A stretch of DNA of 64,000 bases from Entrophospora sp. SA101 (GCA_958430865.1 CAUDNR010001057.1:1-64000), one strand, 5' to 3'; shown: positions 45,213 to 55,849, numbered from the stretch's first letter. Translations and numbers: made by a program. Notes: generated by a model not told the origin, from the letters alone.

Positions 45213-46247
45213 ATGGAGAGAGAGAAAAATCAAATATTAATCGGCTTAGAAGTTCACATTACCCTCAAAAGTAAAAAAAAAATCTTTAATTGAACTGATA
45301 CTTATACCGAAAATATTCTTCCCAATAGGCAAATTAGTTCTTGAGAACTAGGATATTTAGGAACTTTGCCGATTATTAACCCCGAATGTGTTGAATTGGC
45401 TCTGAAACTGGCTCTGGCTTTACAAGCAAAAATCAGCCCAATAATTATTTTCGACCGCAAAATTTATCATTATTATGATTTACCTAAAGGATACCAAATT
45501 ACCCAAAATCGCCAGACATTAGCAAATTCTGGCTATTTACCATTAATTACTTCTAGTGGTATTAAAAATATCCCCTTAAGAAATTTGCAGTTAGAAGAAG
45601 ATACTGCCAAATCTTTTTATACCGAGGAAGGGATAGAATTAGATTTTAACCGAGCAGGTAATCCTTTAATTGAATTAACTACCGAGCCGATTTTTCATAA
45701 TTCGGAAGAGACGATTCTTTTTCTCCGGCAGTTACAAAATCTTTTGCGTTATTTAGACATTTCTGAAGCGAAAATGGAAAAAGGGCAATTACGGGTTGAT
45801 TTAAATTTTTCTTTGAATTTAGCCGACGATTACCAAACGCCTCGCTACGAAGTGAAAAATCTTAATTCCTTTAATGCCATTGAAAAAGTTCTAAAATACG
45901 AAATTAATAAACACCACCAATTATGAAAAGAAAAAAAAGCCCCTCCGCCAAGCCAGACCTTTGGATTTGACGAAAAAAAACAAATTACTATTCCCCAGCG
46001 GGAAAAAACTGACTATTTTTACTTACCGGAAAGCAATATTCCCCCAATTAAAATCAGCCAAAAAGATATCCAAAAAATTGCTAAAAAAATCCCTGTATTG
46101 CCTTGAATAAAATGAGAACAATTAATTAAAAACGGAGTAAATACAGCCAAAGCAAATTTAATTATAGAAAAACCAATGCTGTTAAAATCGATTAATTTTT
46201 TAGAGAAAAAAAACAAATTTCTCGCCAGGGAAAAATTATCCAAATAA
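45213..46247 (+). CDS. gatB: Glu/Asp-tRNA amidotransferase subunit B, C-terminally short
   Basis: The gene encodes 344 residues against about 475 normally. The catalytic kinase-like core is present: IGLEVHITLKSK, YYDLPKGYQIT, LQLEEDTAK, FNRAGNPLIEL, VRYEVKNLNSF-like RYEVKNLNSF and DYFYLPESNIPP. The chain stops soon after LPWIKWEQL, so most of the helical domain and the YqeY-like tail that contacts tRNA are missing. No continuation was found in other frames downstream. gatA and gatC are not adjacent. Confidence 0.92.
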
Positions 46248-46633
46248 TCCATACCCCAACTTTTTAAATTTTTAGATAAATGTTAATATAAAAAAATAAA
46301 ATGAATGTAAAATAATAATATAGATAATAAATCTATTTAAATGGTTATTGTTTAACCAGCCAGCAACGCAAAAAAGTTTGGGAGCGTTTGAAAGAAGTCG
46401 GTAAAAAAGCAGCTGTTTCCTTTCACCTAAGCAAGGACTTTCCCCGCAGTCAAGCAGGAAAGAATATTTGGTCGGATTTCTTACCCGTTCCACTGACCAA
46501 ATATTAACCAAAAGCAACGGGTCAGTCGTTAGTCTGTTAACTTTAGTCTGTTAACTAGTAGTTAATCAGTACAAAAACCATTAGGTAAAAAGTGGGAAAG
46601 CCAAGACACCGGAAAAAAGAGGTTTAATGCGTA
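46248..46633. other. Decayed or non-coding stretch after gatB
   Basis: A coding-like remnant without start (46340-46506; KKVWERLKEVGKKAAVSFHL) ends at TAA. Nothing recognisable. Confidence 0.35.
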
Positions 46634-46909
46634 ATGCCTCTTGGGGGAACCATTGGCCACCTGGTGGTTAAATCCTTTATTGCGTTGATTAATTTGTCAG
46701 TGGATAAAAAAGCAATAATGGTCGGAGGTCGTCAGCCGCAACTAGCGCGCATTGGCGGGGTTGGCAAACGATGCCTAATTTTCGGTGAGGAGGCAAGAAT
46801 CACCAAACGAAAGGAAATTAATACTATGACAGGAATTAATTTAAAAAACCAGGCTGCTATTGCCTTAAAGATAGCAAAAAATAATGAATGGAAAGGAGGC
46901 ATTAATTAA
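46634..46909 (+). CDS. Doubtful small ORF, 91 residues
   Basis: Frame from ATG 46634 to TAA 46907-46909, ending just where the next gene begins. No family, no clear RBS. The composition is less AT-rich than its neighbours. It may be a fragment. Confidence 0.25.
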   Translation: MPLGGTIGHLVVKSFIALINLSVDKKAIMVGGRQPQLARIGGVGKRCLIFGEEARITKRKEINTMTGINLKNQAAIALKIAKNNEWKGGIN

Positions 46910-47616
46910 TGACAGATAATAACAAATTTTTAAAACCGCTTATAGAAAAAACTTATGAAGTTGCTCAAGCAGAGCAAACTGAACAAAGGCAAGAAGCAAA
47001 AGATAAAAAATACCAATTCACTACTAATTGGTTTGGGCCACATGCTCCTAAGTGAGAAAAAACTTTGGCACACTTAAAAAACCGAAAAATTAATGCTTTA
47101 GAAGTAGGAGTGTTTGAAGGAAGGTCAGCTACTTGGATTTTAGAAAAATTGTTCAATAGTCCTGAATCAAAATTGGTAGCAATTGACCTTTTTGAAAAAT
47201 TCTGAAGCGGTTACGACCACGAGAAGACTTTTCGGGAAAACATCCAAAAATCAGGCAAAGAAAATCAAGTGGAAATTATCAAAGGCAAGTCCTTCGATGC
47301 ACTTACTAAACTGAATCACAAAAAAGAAGAGCAATTCGATTTTATTTATATTGATGGTTCTCATGACGCTCAAGATGTTTTAGCAGACGCAATTTTGTCT
47401 TGAAATTTGTTAAAAGAAGACGGAATTCTCATTTTTGATGATTACGAGTGAGATTATTTTGAAGAAGAGTATAATAATCCGCGTATCGCAATTGATGCTT
47501 TTTTAAAATGTTATCAAACGCAAATTGAAATAATTTATAAACGTTATCAGGTAGCAATTAGAAAAGTTAGCCAAAAAAGCGTTCGCACAGAGCGGGAAGA
47601 CAAGACAATTTATTAA
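46909..47616 (+). CDS. SAM-dependent methyltransferase (class I, Methyltransf_24-like)
   Basis: The gene encodes 235 residues; strong RBS GGAAAGGAGG before the ATG. Motif I is ALEVGVFEGRSATW; later FDFIYIDGSHDAQDVLAD and ILIFDDYEW, typical of cephalosporin-hydroxylase-like or sugar-modifying methyltransferases. First gene of a three-gene glycan-type cluster; the next starts two bases later. Confidence 0.85.
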
Positions 47617-47618
47617 GT

Positions 47619-48591
47619 ATGGCAAAAAGAGCATTAGTTTGTGGTGCTGGTGGCTTCATTGGCAACCACTTAGTGAAAAAATTAAAAAAAGAAGGTTTTT
47701 GGGTTCGCGGACTAGACATAAAAAAGCCTGAATTTAGCAATTCCGTAGCGGACGAATTTATAATCTGTGATTTAAGAAATCTAAGCACTTGCCGGGATTA
47801 TATAAACGAACCATTTGACGAAGTTTATCAACTAGCGGCTGATATGGGAGGAGCGAGTTATATTTTTACCCAAGAACATGATGCTGATATTTTATACAAT
47901 AACTCAATAATTAATTTGAACGTGCTTCGCAGTTGTAAAGAAGCAGGGGCAAAGAAAATTTTTTATGCTTCTTCGGCTTGCGTTTATCCTCTTTATACAT
48001 CAATTGAATCCTGACGAACCCAAATGTTCAGAAAGTTCAGTTTATCCAGCTGAGCCTGACAGCGAATATGGGTGAGAAAAACTATTCAGCGAGAGACTAT
48101 ACATGTCTTTCGGCAAAGATTATGGTTTAGATGTTCGTATTGGTCGGCTACATAACGTATATGGTCCAGAGTGTGCCTGAAAGGGAGGAAAGGAAAAAGC
48201 GCCAGCCGCTATTTGTCGGAAAGTTGCTGAAAGTGGCGAAGAAATAGAAATTTTTGGCGATGGACAGCAAACTCGTTCTTTTCTCTATATTGATGATTGT
48301 CTGGAAGCCATAAGAAAACTAATGGATTCAGAAGATTTTCGTGGTTCGGTAAATATTGGCTCTGAGGAAATGGTTTCAGTTAATCAACTAGTTCAGTACG
48401 TGTTAGAAATTGCTAACAAAAAGTTGCGAATAAAGCATATTAGCGGACCATTGGGAGTTAGAGGAAGAAATTCCGATAATAAATTGATTAAAGAAAAGTT
48501 AGGATGAGAACCTGAAACAGATTTAAAAACGGGTCTGCAAAAACTTTACAAATGAGTTAATAAACAAATTCTGAAACCAAACAGCAAATAA
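47619..48591 (+). pseudogene. GDP-mannose 3,5-epimerase-like NAD-dependent epimerase, one frameshift
   Basis: Both parts match an extended SDR epimerase. The first frame has VCGAGGFIGNHLVKKL, VYQLAADMGGASYI and SSACVYP; after an extra base near 47990-48005 the second frame runs from PDEPKCSES through YGWEKL (Tyr/Lys pair), RIGRLHNVYGP, WKGGKEKAPAA, NIGSEEMVS and GVRGRNSDNKLIKEKLGW. The last motifs closely recall plant and bacterial GDP-mannose 3,5-epimerase. Adjacent to a methyltransferase and a glycosyltransferase. Inactive if the shift is real. Confidence 0.8.
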
Positions 48592-48621
48592 TAGTTAGAG
48601 ATTGTTGAGGAGGAAGGAAAA

Positions 48622-50426
48622 ATGGATAATAAAATAGCAATAATTTTACCAACAACTTTGAAGCTAGCGGGTTATGCTGACTTAGAGAAATTAGCCTCTT
48701 TTGAAGAAGCAAGAAGTCTAAATTATGGACTTTTCATGGCAGTGGACGAAGATGACAATTATGATGAAGAGAAATTGCACTCTATTTTTAAAAATGCCAA
48801 AGAAATTTCTATAAAGAAGTACCCAATTGAAAAACCACCGCGAATATGTTCAATGTGGAGAGAGTCAGCCCAAGAAGCTTACGAAAAAGGATACGAATTT
48901 TTCCTATTATTAGGAGATGATATAGAAATATCTGGAAATTGGTATGAAGAAGTAGTAAAATTGTTTCAAGATATATCAGAAAAAAATAAGGTGTCTTTTG
49001 GCGTTGGTTGTGTTTGCCTAAAAGACAACACTTCACCTAATTTTCCTACTTTTCCGGTAGTCCACAGAAAACATATTGAATTGTTTGGAGAAATATTTCC
49101 GAAAGAATTTGTCAATCAAGATGCCGACCCTTACCTCTATGAACTGTATCGAAGAGTAAATTGTACCGAATGAACAAAAGACTCTTCTCTAACCAACAAG
49201 CGAGGAGGCGTCACCCATGGTCTAAACAGAACTAATAAACCCGTATACGAACCAGTACACGTTGAGTGGCGAGACGACATACTGAAAAATTCTTTGGCTA
49301 AGTTGAAGAATAAATACAATAATCTCACGGATATCGTTACAATGGATGTAGTAATTCCTTCTTTTCGCGTAAATGAATTCTATTTGGATAAGATGGTTTC
49401 GGTTGAGAAAGACGAGAGAACAGTATTGTGGTAGACAGAAACATTGAGGACATTTCTCCCGAGCAAATAGACTATTTGCGAAATTTGGAAAAAGCAGCTC
49501 CGGCAAGAGTGAGAGTAAATGAGCAAAATATGGGCGCTTCTTTTTCGAGAAATAGAGGCATGCAAGAAAGTCATTCTGACTGAGTGTTGTATTTAGATGA
49601 CGATGTGTTAGTTGACGAGAAAATTATCAGTGCTTATACCGATTCCCTATTAAACAATCCAGAAAAAGACGGCTTTGTGGGAAAAAGTATCCTTCCTCGG
49701 GATAACAGGCAAGCTACCGATGCTGTCCATATGGCACAAACTAGTTTTTTTTGGACAATTTGTGACCATTTTCCTCAGACTCCGTGGGGCGTGACGGCTA
49801 ATTTACTGGTAAAGAGGCATAATGATGTAAATTTTGATTTAGACTTCCCAAAGACTGGTGGTGGTGAAGACATTGATTTTTGCTTGAAATTAAAAAAATG
49901 ACCACTAGTTACTGTTCCTGAGGCAGTCGTAATCCATCCTTGGTGAAACAATGGAGCAAGAGTACCAATGTGGAGAAGATTCGTAAGATGAGCCAGGGGT
50001 GATGGTTTATTGTTAAATAAGCACCCTCAACATACTTTCCGCACTTTACCTAATGTTTGGGAATGGACAGCGATTCTTTCTGCTTCTAGCGTTGTTTTGG
50101 GTAAAGCTCCTCTGCAATATATTCCAGTGTTATGAACAGCCGAGTTCGCTAGTGGCACTTTGTGGGCTTACTACCATAAAGATAATTGCCCTTATTTGAC
50201 AGGTTCCAAAAGAGCATTGGTAGCCTTGGAGTCTAATATTCCTCGTAATGCTAGCGAGTTAGGACATGCTTTGTGCAGCGTTTCTAACGGAAGATTTGAG
50301 AACGTGACCAAAAGGTTTGATTGATTTTGCGGCTTGTATCCAGAAGGCATAAACTACGAAAAAAATAGGGCTTATTTTCACAATGCTGGCTTTTTAATTG
50401 GACTTATGATCTTTAAATTCTTTTAA
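48622..50426 (+). pseudogene. Tandem-domain glycosyltransferase (GT2-like), one frameshift
   Basis: The first frame (48622-49434) holds a GT-A-like domain with LLLGDDIEI, then begins a second domain (TMDVVIPSFRVNEF). It stops at TAG 49432-49434. A missing base near 49427-49431 would join it to the second frame: VVDRNIED, NMGASFSRNRGM, the DxD motif LYLDDDVLVDE, and GGGEDIDFCLKL. Domain order and motifs fit family 2 glycosyltransferases. The RBS is GAGGAGG at 48608. Substrate unknown. Confidence 0.75.
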
Positions 50427-50722
50427 AAAAATTAATCATTAATCAAATAATAAGATTGTGTTCTCATGGTTAATAGAAGATTTAGATAAACTTAATCTCA
50501 CTCAAAGCAATTTCCTAGACAATTTTGGTTTTCTTCATCAACAAATTTGCTCACTTTTATATTAACCCCTCTCCAAGTGCGTTATTTGCTACCAAGTTAG
50601 TTGCTTACTGATTTAAGCAAAATAACCTTCTTATAACAAAACCAATGATTATGTAATGACAAAGAACAAAACAATTATCTAATTATAACTAATTTAGATT
50701 TAAAAGTAATAAAAAGCGATCA
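50427..50722. other. Intergenic upstream of the LRR-kinase gene
   Basis: No gene or clear regulatory site seen. The LRR frame below has no ATG, so a lost 5' end may lie here. Confidence 0.3.
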
Positions 50723-51333
50723 AATGGTTATAAAAACAAATCTCCCCAAGAACAATTAGATTACTTTTATGCTAATAAATCCCAAGTAAAAGAAATTAAT
50801 TTAGAATATTTAAACTTCAACCAACCCAGTGAACTAATTATTGATAATTATCCTGATTTAAAGAAAATATATGGGAAAAATTAACTATCACTAATTGTCC
50901 TCGGTTAGAAAGAATAAATATTCAATCCTCAAACCTCCAACAATTAATCTTAAATAATTTACCTAAATTAAAGGAACTTTATTGTTCTCATAATAAACTA
51001 ACCACCTTAGATTTAAGTGATTATGCTAGTTTAGAAGGAATTAGTTGCTCTGATAATCAACTCAATCAAATTAAATTACCAAAGGGAGAAAAATTAAGAG
51101 AATTAATTTTAAACAATAATAATCTCCACCAAGATTTATCTTTTTTAAGTGGTTTGGTTAATTTAAAGGAATTGTGATTATATAATAATCCCTTATATGG
51201 TAGTTTAGAGCCTTTAAAGGGAATGAATAAATTAGAAAGACTTCATATTTATGATACAGATATAGATAGTGGTTGAGAATATTTGCCAGAGAGTGTTAAA
51301 TATTTTGATTGTTTAGTAAAGAAAAGATTCTAA
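50723..51333 (+). pseudogene. LRR N-terminal part of the LRR-kinase gene, two frame breaks
   Basis: The first frame (to TAA 50882-50884) reads KSPQEQLDYFYANKSQVKEI; the next (50881-51333) holds about seven LRRs (LTTLDLSDYASLEGISCSDN, LRELILNNNNL, LVNLKELWLYNNPL). Close paralogue of the minus-strand LRRs at 13335-13934, including DTDIDSGWEYLPESV versus DTDIDSGLEYLPDSV. It ends at TAA 51331-51333, immediately before the kinase-bearing frame. Confidence 0.7.
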
Positions 51334-53129
51334 AGTAAAAGTTATTTATAATTTATTGGCTAATGAACAAGGAAAAGTAGAAACAAATTATTATGCAATA
51401 AAAAACTTTCCTCAAAAGCTTCAAGAATATAAACAATGAATAAATTTTAACTTTACTGAAGAAGAAATCAAAGAGTGAATAAATGCTGGCTTTCAGTTAA
51501 GTGATTATAACCATGTTCAAGAATGAAGAGATTATGGTTTTGCTGATAAACAAGCTCAGGAATGAGTAAAAATTGGCTTCAAACCAAAGGATGCTGGTTA
51601 TGCAAAGCAATGGAAAGGTCAAAAATTTACGGTCGAGCAAACTAAAGAGTGGATAGAATTAGGATTTAACCCTAATGGGTTAGATAAATTACAAAAATGA
51701 GGAAAAAATGGGTTCAACTATGAAAAGATAAAAGAATGAGTAAAGGCAGGAGCCAAGCTAGATGATACTAAACTTGTGGCTTGGTTAAGAGATGCCAAAA
51801 ACTATGAACCAAAATGAATTACCAACTACAAAGAAGACTACCAAACATTAAGTGAAAGATTTAAAAAATATAGTTTATGTCCGGAATGCAATCATCCGTC
51901 ATTAAAAAAAAATCGTTATGGCAATCTTTGGTGTCAAAATTGCCATCCGAGAAATGAAGAAAAAGAAAAAAAAATTGATCAATCAAGAGCAACTTTAATA
52001 CCCTATGATCAGTTTACCGGAATTGAATACCTAGCTGAAGGAGGCTTTGCCAAAATATATAAAGCAGAATGAGTTGAGAAAGGTCAACACTATAAAAAGA
52101 CAGTAGCTTTAAAAAGTTTAAATAATTCTCAAGACATGACAACGGATTTTTTAAGAGAATTTGCTAATCATAAGTTATTTGGAGGTGGTGATTTAGTAGT
52201 CAAGTGTTATGGTATTTCTCAAGACCTCATTACTAAGAACTATATCATGGTAATGCAATATATAAAAGACGGTGACTTACGAAAGTATTTAAAGGATAGT
52301 TATGGTAAACTAAACCTCAAAAATAAATTAAATCGATTACGAGATATTGCTAAGGGGTTAAGTTCAATTCATGGGAAAGGATTTTCTCATCGAGATTTTC
52401 ACTCAGGTAATATATTGAAAAGTGGCACAAATACTTGTTATATCACTGATTTAGGATTATGTAAACCAGCTAATGAAACAAATAAGGAAGACAAAATTTT
52501 TGGAGTAATGCCTTATGTAGCACCCGAAGTTTTAAATAGCAAGCCCTATACTCAAGCATCCGATATTTATTCTTTTGGGATAGTAGCTTATGAAATGCTT
52601 TCGGGTTTGCCTCCTTACTATGACAGAGAACACGGTATAGGTCTGGCTATTAAAATCTGTGGAGGGGCTACGACCCCAGTTTAACATTAAAATACCTCAA
52701 TTATTAGAAGACTTAATTAAGCAATGTTGAGATGCCGATCCAGAAAAAAGACCAAGTGCTGGGGAATTAGAGAAGGCTTTACGGAATTGAGAAAAAGAAT
52801 TAGCAGAAAGTTTGAGAGAGCAAGATCCAAAAAGCACAGAATTTACTAAGCAATTCAAAGAAGCTGAAGAACATAATAAAAACTTGGCTAATGAAGTAAA
52901 ATTCCCAGACTATAAAAAGAAAATGCACACTGGAGCAGTCTATCACAGCCAGCTTTTACCAACCAAAGAAATTACTAGAATATTACAAGAACTCTCTGGT
53001 TCTTCCACGATTAGCATGAGCGGACTTCTGGATAGCTTTCCCAATACTTCCTCCGAAGAAAGCCAACAATCTCAACAACAAGCCCAAATCCTCCAACCCA
53101 CTTACGGCACTCCTAGCTCAAGCAAATAA
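51329..53129 (+). pseudogene. Trp-repeat / zinc finger / protein kinase with YGTPSSSK tail, one frameshift
   Basis: Open with UGA=Trp to 52684. Domain order: a segment paralogous to 13395-13300 of the other LRR gene; six W..xGF..EW repeats (51439-51826); a C4 zinc finger (CPECNHP...WCQNCHP, 51880-51945); then a protein kinase: Gly loop YLAEGGFAKIYKAEW, Lys in TVALKSL, catalytic HRDFHSGNIL, ITDLGLCKPAN, YVAPEVL, DIYSFGIVAYEML. At GGGG (52664-52667) one G too many shifts the frame; without it ICGGLRPQFNIKIPQLL continues through the last kinase helices to a Gln-rich tail ending YGTPSSSK at TAA 53127-53129. Zinc finger plus kinase motifs match my memory of Glomeromycotina kinases, implying acquisition from the fungal host. 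Confidence 0.8.
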
Positions 53130-53148
53130 CTTATCCTAAAATTCCTAT

Positions 53149-53298
53149 ATGACCAATAAAGAATTAACCCTGTGTGGCATATGTAAGCATGAATTCCATC
53201 TTGACCTCAGTAACCCTACCAGATACACCACTAAGAAGAATGGCAAAGATGTTTGGATTTGCCCTGAGTGTAGGAAAATATTTATGGGAGAGGGTTAA
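53149..53298 (+). CDS. Small zinc-ribbon protein
   Basis: The gene encodes 49 residues with CGIC (9-12) and CPEC around a basic hairpin. Starts 20 bases after the kinase gene. Likely zinc-binding, function unknown. Confidence 0.55.
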   Translation: MTNKELTLCGICKHEFHLDLSNPTRYTTKKNGKDVWICPECRKIFMGEG

Positions 53299-53299
53299 T

Positions 53300-53972
53300 T
53301 TATCGATTTTCTCATTCAGCATTTTCAATATCTTCAATTATTTCTTCATACTTGCGAGGCTCAGTATTGCCATAAGCATATTTGGCATACGAGGAATTTA
53401 GCAATTCGTTAAAACAGTTCACATATTCTGAAATATCAAGGAACTTTTCAATGACCCTTTTTTCCTTTTTCTCTTTCCGCAATATAGTTACTAATTACTT
53501 TTTTATAAAGAGAATAATAGTCCTTTTCTTTAATAGAATAAATGGAAGAAAGTTCGCCTTTATTTTTTAGGTCATAATATTTTTCTATGATTTTTCTTTC
53601 TTCTTGGCTAAACTTTATTTCATAAGCAATAAGATGAGCTGCTTCATGAGCAACAGTGTCAAAAAATTCTCTTTTGCTACGAAGAGTTAATCAAGAAATA
53701 TTTATAATTTTTTCTCTTGCATCAGTTTTAGCCAAAACTGAACAGTCTTCATTATTGTAGTGAAGTTTCAACTCAAAATTTTCTTTGAATGAGCAATTTC
53801 TTTTAAATAGGCAGAGTTCAAACATTTTTCGAATCACCCTTTCGTGTTCTTTTTCTAATTGCTTATCTGAACAAGAAATTAAACAAGCTACTCCTTTTCC
53901 TGTTATGTATACTTCATTGCAACTAGGGCAATTATTAACCCATTCTCCATCATCATAAAAATCACCAAGCAT
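53300..53972 (-). CDS. HExxH zinc metallopeptidase-like protein, probable C-terminal frameshift
   Basis: The N-terminus has a CPSC zinc knuckle; the centre has TVAHEAAHLIAYEI, an HExxH zincin motif. The frame ends at TAA 53409-53411 (187 residues), but removing one T of the T4 run just upstream continues ELLNSSYAKYAYGN to TAA at 53300-53302, adding about 36 residues. It starts two bases from the end of the gene at 53974. SprT-like or ImmA-like roles are possible but not shown. Confidence 0.65.
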
Positions 53973-53973
53973 G

Positions 53974-54210
53974 CTATTTTTTCTTTGTTTTAGGAATATC
54001 TTTTACAAATGTCATAGAAAAATTAGCAGTCTCTTTTTGAATTTGTTCTTCTTTCTTTTTTTCAATAAGAAGTTTCTTTAGCGTATCCGAATCTATTCTT
54101 TTGCCGAGAAAGAAAGCTAGTTCTCTTTCAGTAATTTCTCCACTTTTAAGTTTTTTATCTAATTTACCTAAAAGTTTTCATTTAGGTTCACTCATATTTA
54201 TCTCTGACAT
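53974..54210 (-). CDS. Small basic helical protein, partner of the HExxH gene
   Basis: The gene encodes 78 residues, rich in Lys and Glu, with one UGA-Trp. Its TAG almost touches the ATG of the downstream metallopeptidase gene, indicating one transcript. No family recognised. Confidence 0.6.
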
Positions 54211-54227
54211 AATTCTGTTTTTAACCC

Positions 54228-54678
54228 TCCAACTCCTTTATCTCATTCTCTAACTCCTTAACTTCTCCATTAACATTTAAAAACTTTTCTTGATATGATG
54301 TATTTGATTTTGGATTGGAGTTCGGGTTTATATTTCTCCTCTTTGTTTTTTTCCTAAACAAGAACGACAAATTTTTCCTTCGTGAGCAGTTTCACCACCG
54401 AGAAACTCTTCTTGGTATTTGATATTGCAGATGCCACATCAGAAATATTTGTTTTTCTCGGTGTCTTCAGGCTTATCTTCTTTAAAGGCTAAACCTATAA
54501 GAAGTCCAATTAAAGGAGATAATAAGAGTCCGCAGATAAGTACTACTATTCCTCCAGTGTTATTTCCACTCTTAAATAAACGAACTATCTTTAAAATTCA
54601 AAAAACCAAAGGGAGAATAAATAAGGCTAATATTAAAAGGATGAAAAAGATACCTAGTCCGGCTACTCAACCTCACAT
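54228..54678 (-). CDS. Two-helix membrane protein with zinc ribbon; poly-A frame change near its end
   Basis: From the ATG at 54676-54678 two membrane helices (LGIFFILLILALFILPLVFWIL and VVLICGLLLSPLIGLLIGLAF) precede a cytosolic C4 ribbon (CGIC...CRSC), and the zero frame stops at 54328-54330 (116 residues). At GGA-AAA-AAA (A7) a -1 shift continues through an Asn/Ser linker into a short coil (NGEVKELENEIKELEG) ending near 54228. Either product is plausible. Confidence 0.6.
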
Positions 54679-54741
54679 TTTAGTATCCTTCCTCCTTTCT
54701 TATCTCATTTCCTTTAAAAAAGGAGTGGTTTTTGCTTTTAC

Positions 54742-54795
54742 CTATTGTGTGTGCGCGTGTTTGCGTGTTTGCGTGTGTGCGCTTTTGTGTGAGCG
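54742..54795. repeat. Degenerate GT/GC-rich simple repeat
   Basis: Alternating purine-pyrimidine sequence (TGTGTGTGCGCGTGTTTGCG and similar) of about 50 bases between two divergent small membrane-protein genes; imperfect, unlike the pure tracts elsewhere. Confidence 0.7.
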
Positions 54796-54845
54796 TAAAA
54801 AAGTCAATGTGAGGCTTCCTTGGTTCAATAGTAACCATGGCATTT

Positions 54846-55055
54846 ATGTGAGGAGTAGAAGAGTGGCTTTTTGACGGACACAGAGAATATCCAACGGCTA
54901 GAAAGTGAATTATTTATACATTCACAATAATGGGCTTAATACTTATAGTTTTGCTTGCGTTTTCTCTAATTTATACGCTCCCAAAGTTTTCCAGAGAATT
55001 GGAAGAGTTAAAAGCCAAAGAAAAACAACTAGAACAAGAAATAGCCAATCAATAG
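54846..55055 (+). CDS. Small membrane protein with C-terminal coil
   Basis: The gene encodes 69 residues, visible only with UGA=Trp (MWGVEEWLFDG). One hydrophobic segment (FTIMGLILIVLLAFSLIY), then a charged helix (LEELKAKEKQLEQEIANQ). Function unknown. Confidence 0.5.
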
Positions 55056-55092
55056 GGCAAACAAAGGCTTCTTATACAAGGATATAGGTTTT

Positions 55093-55497
55093 TTAATCGT
55101 CTTTGTCAAATTTTTCCACCCGAAAACAATCCATAACTCCTAGAATGTGAAGATTATTCTCATCACAACACCAGATTAGTTTATAGGCTTTATTTCCATT
55201 ATATAAAGGCACATAATAATAGTAAGTATACTGGTAATAGTAGCCATCTATTCTAATTTCTTTTTTACCATCTAACTGAGGAACTAACACTTTTCTGATT
55301 AGGTCGTCGGTGATTAACTTTTTAGCTAACTCTTTGGCTGATAACTTGGCACTTTTTCTTTTCAAGGCGTCTAAGTATTCTTGATTATGTTTCTCATAAT
55401 AAGGACTGATTTCTAGTTTGGTGAAATGCTGACTATTAATAACCAAATCACACTTATATTCTCTTAAATTAGTAGGCTTGTGCGGTAGTTTTACCAT
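55093..55497 (-). CDS. Putative RelE/HigB-like toxin-type partner (module 2)
   Basis: The gene encodes 134 residues. The C-terminus (YKLIWCCDENNLHILGVMDCFR) and the KLEISPYYEKH segment are paralogous to the protein at 8048-8416. Its ATG lies 29 bases inside the preceding HTH gene, implying translational coupling. Gene order is opposite to module 1. Confidence 0.6.
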   Translation of the reverse strand: MVKLPHKPTNLREYKCDLVINSQHFTKLEISPYYEKHNQEYLDALKRKSAKLSAKELAKKLITDDLIRKVLVPQLDGKKEIRIDGYYYQYTYYYYVPLYNGNKAYKLIWCCDENNLHILGVMDCFRVEKFDKDD

Positions 55498-55849
55498 ATT
55501 TGTTATTAATTTTTATTTCTCAAGGCATAGATAATTCTTTTAAGTAATCCGTTAATTCTTCAAAGGTAAGTTCATCAATGTGGCAAAACAAAATCTTTTC
55601 TACTTTGGCATGAGTAATTCCTAACTTCTTGGCTAATCCTTTCTCAGTTAGGTTATTTTCTCTTTCGTAGCGAGCAATAGTTTTACAAAGTTTATGCTTA
55701 GCCTTGTCTAGTTCAGTAGCCCAAGGAGTTAAGCCAAAATTGGTTCTTCTGTCGCTTTTTCTTGCTCTCTTAACCACTCGTTCAAATTCTTCCTTGGGTG
55801 GAAAAGCAAATCTCTTCGGGCTTGGGCTAACTTTTTTAATTATTGGCAT
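55469..55849 (-). CDS. HTH protein (module 2, antitoxin-like)
   Basis: The gene encodes 126 residues. LCKTIARYERENNLT-EKGLAKKLGI and the following helices match the HTH region of 7566-8042 (ICQRIIRCKRENKLTAKDIAEQIEI). It lacks the C-terminal zinc domain of module 1. UGA at 55520-55522 is Trp; the last 17 codons overlap the partner gene. Confidence 0.7.
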
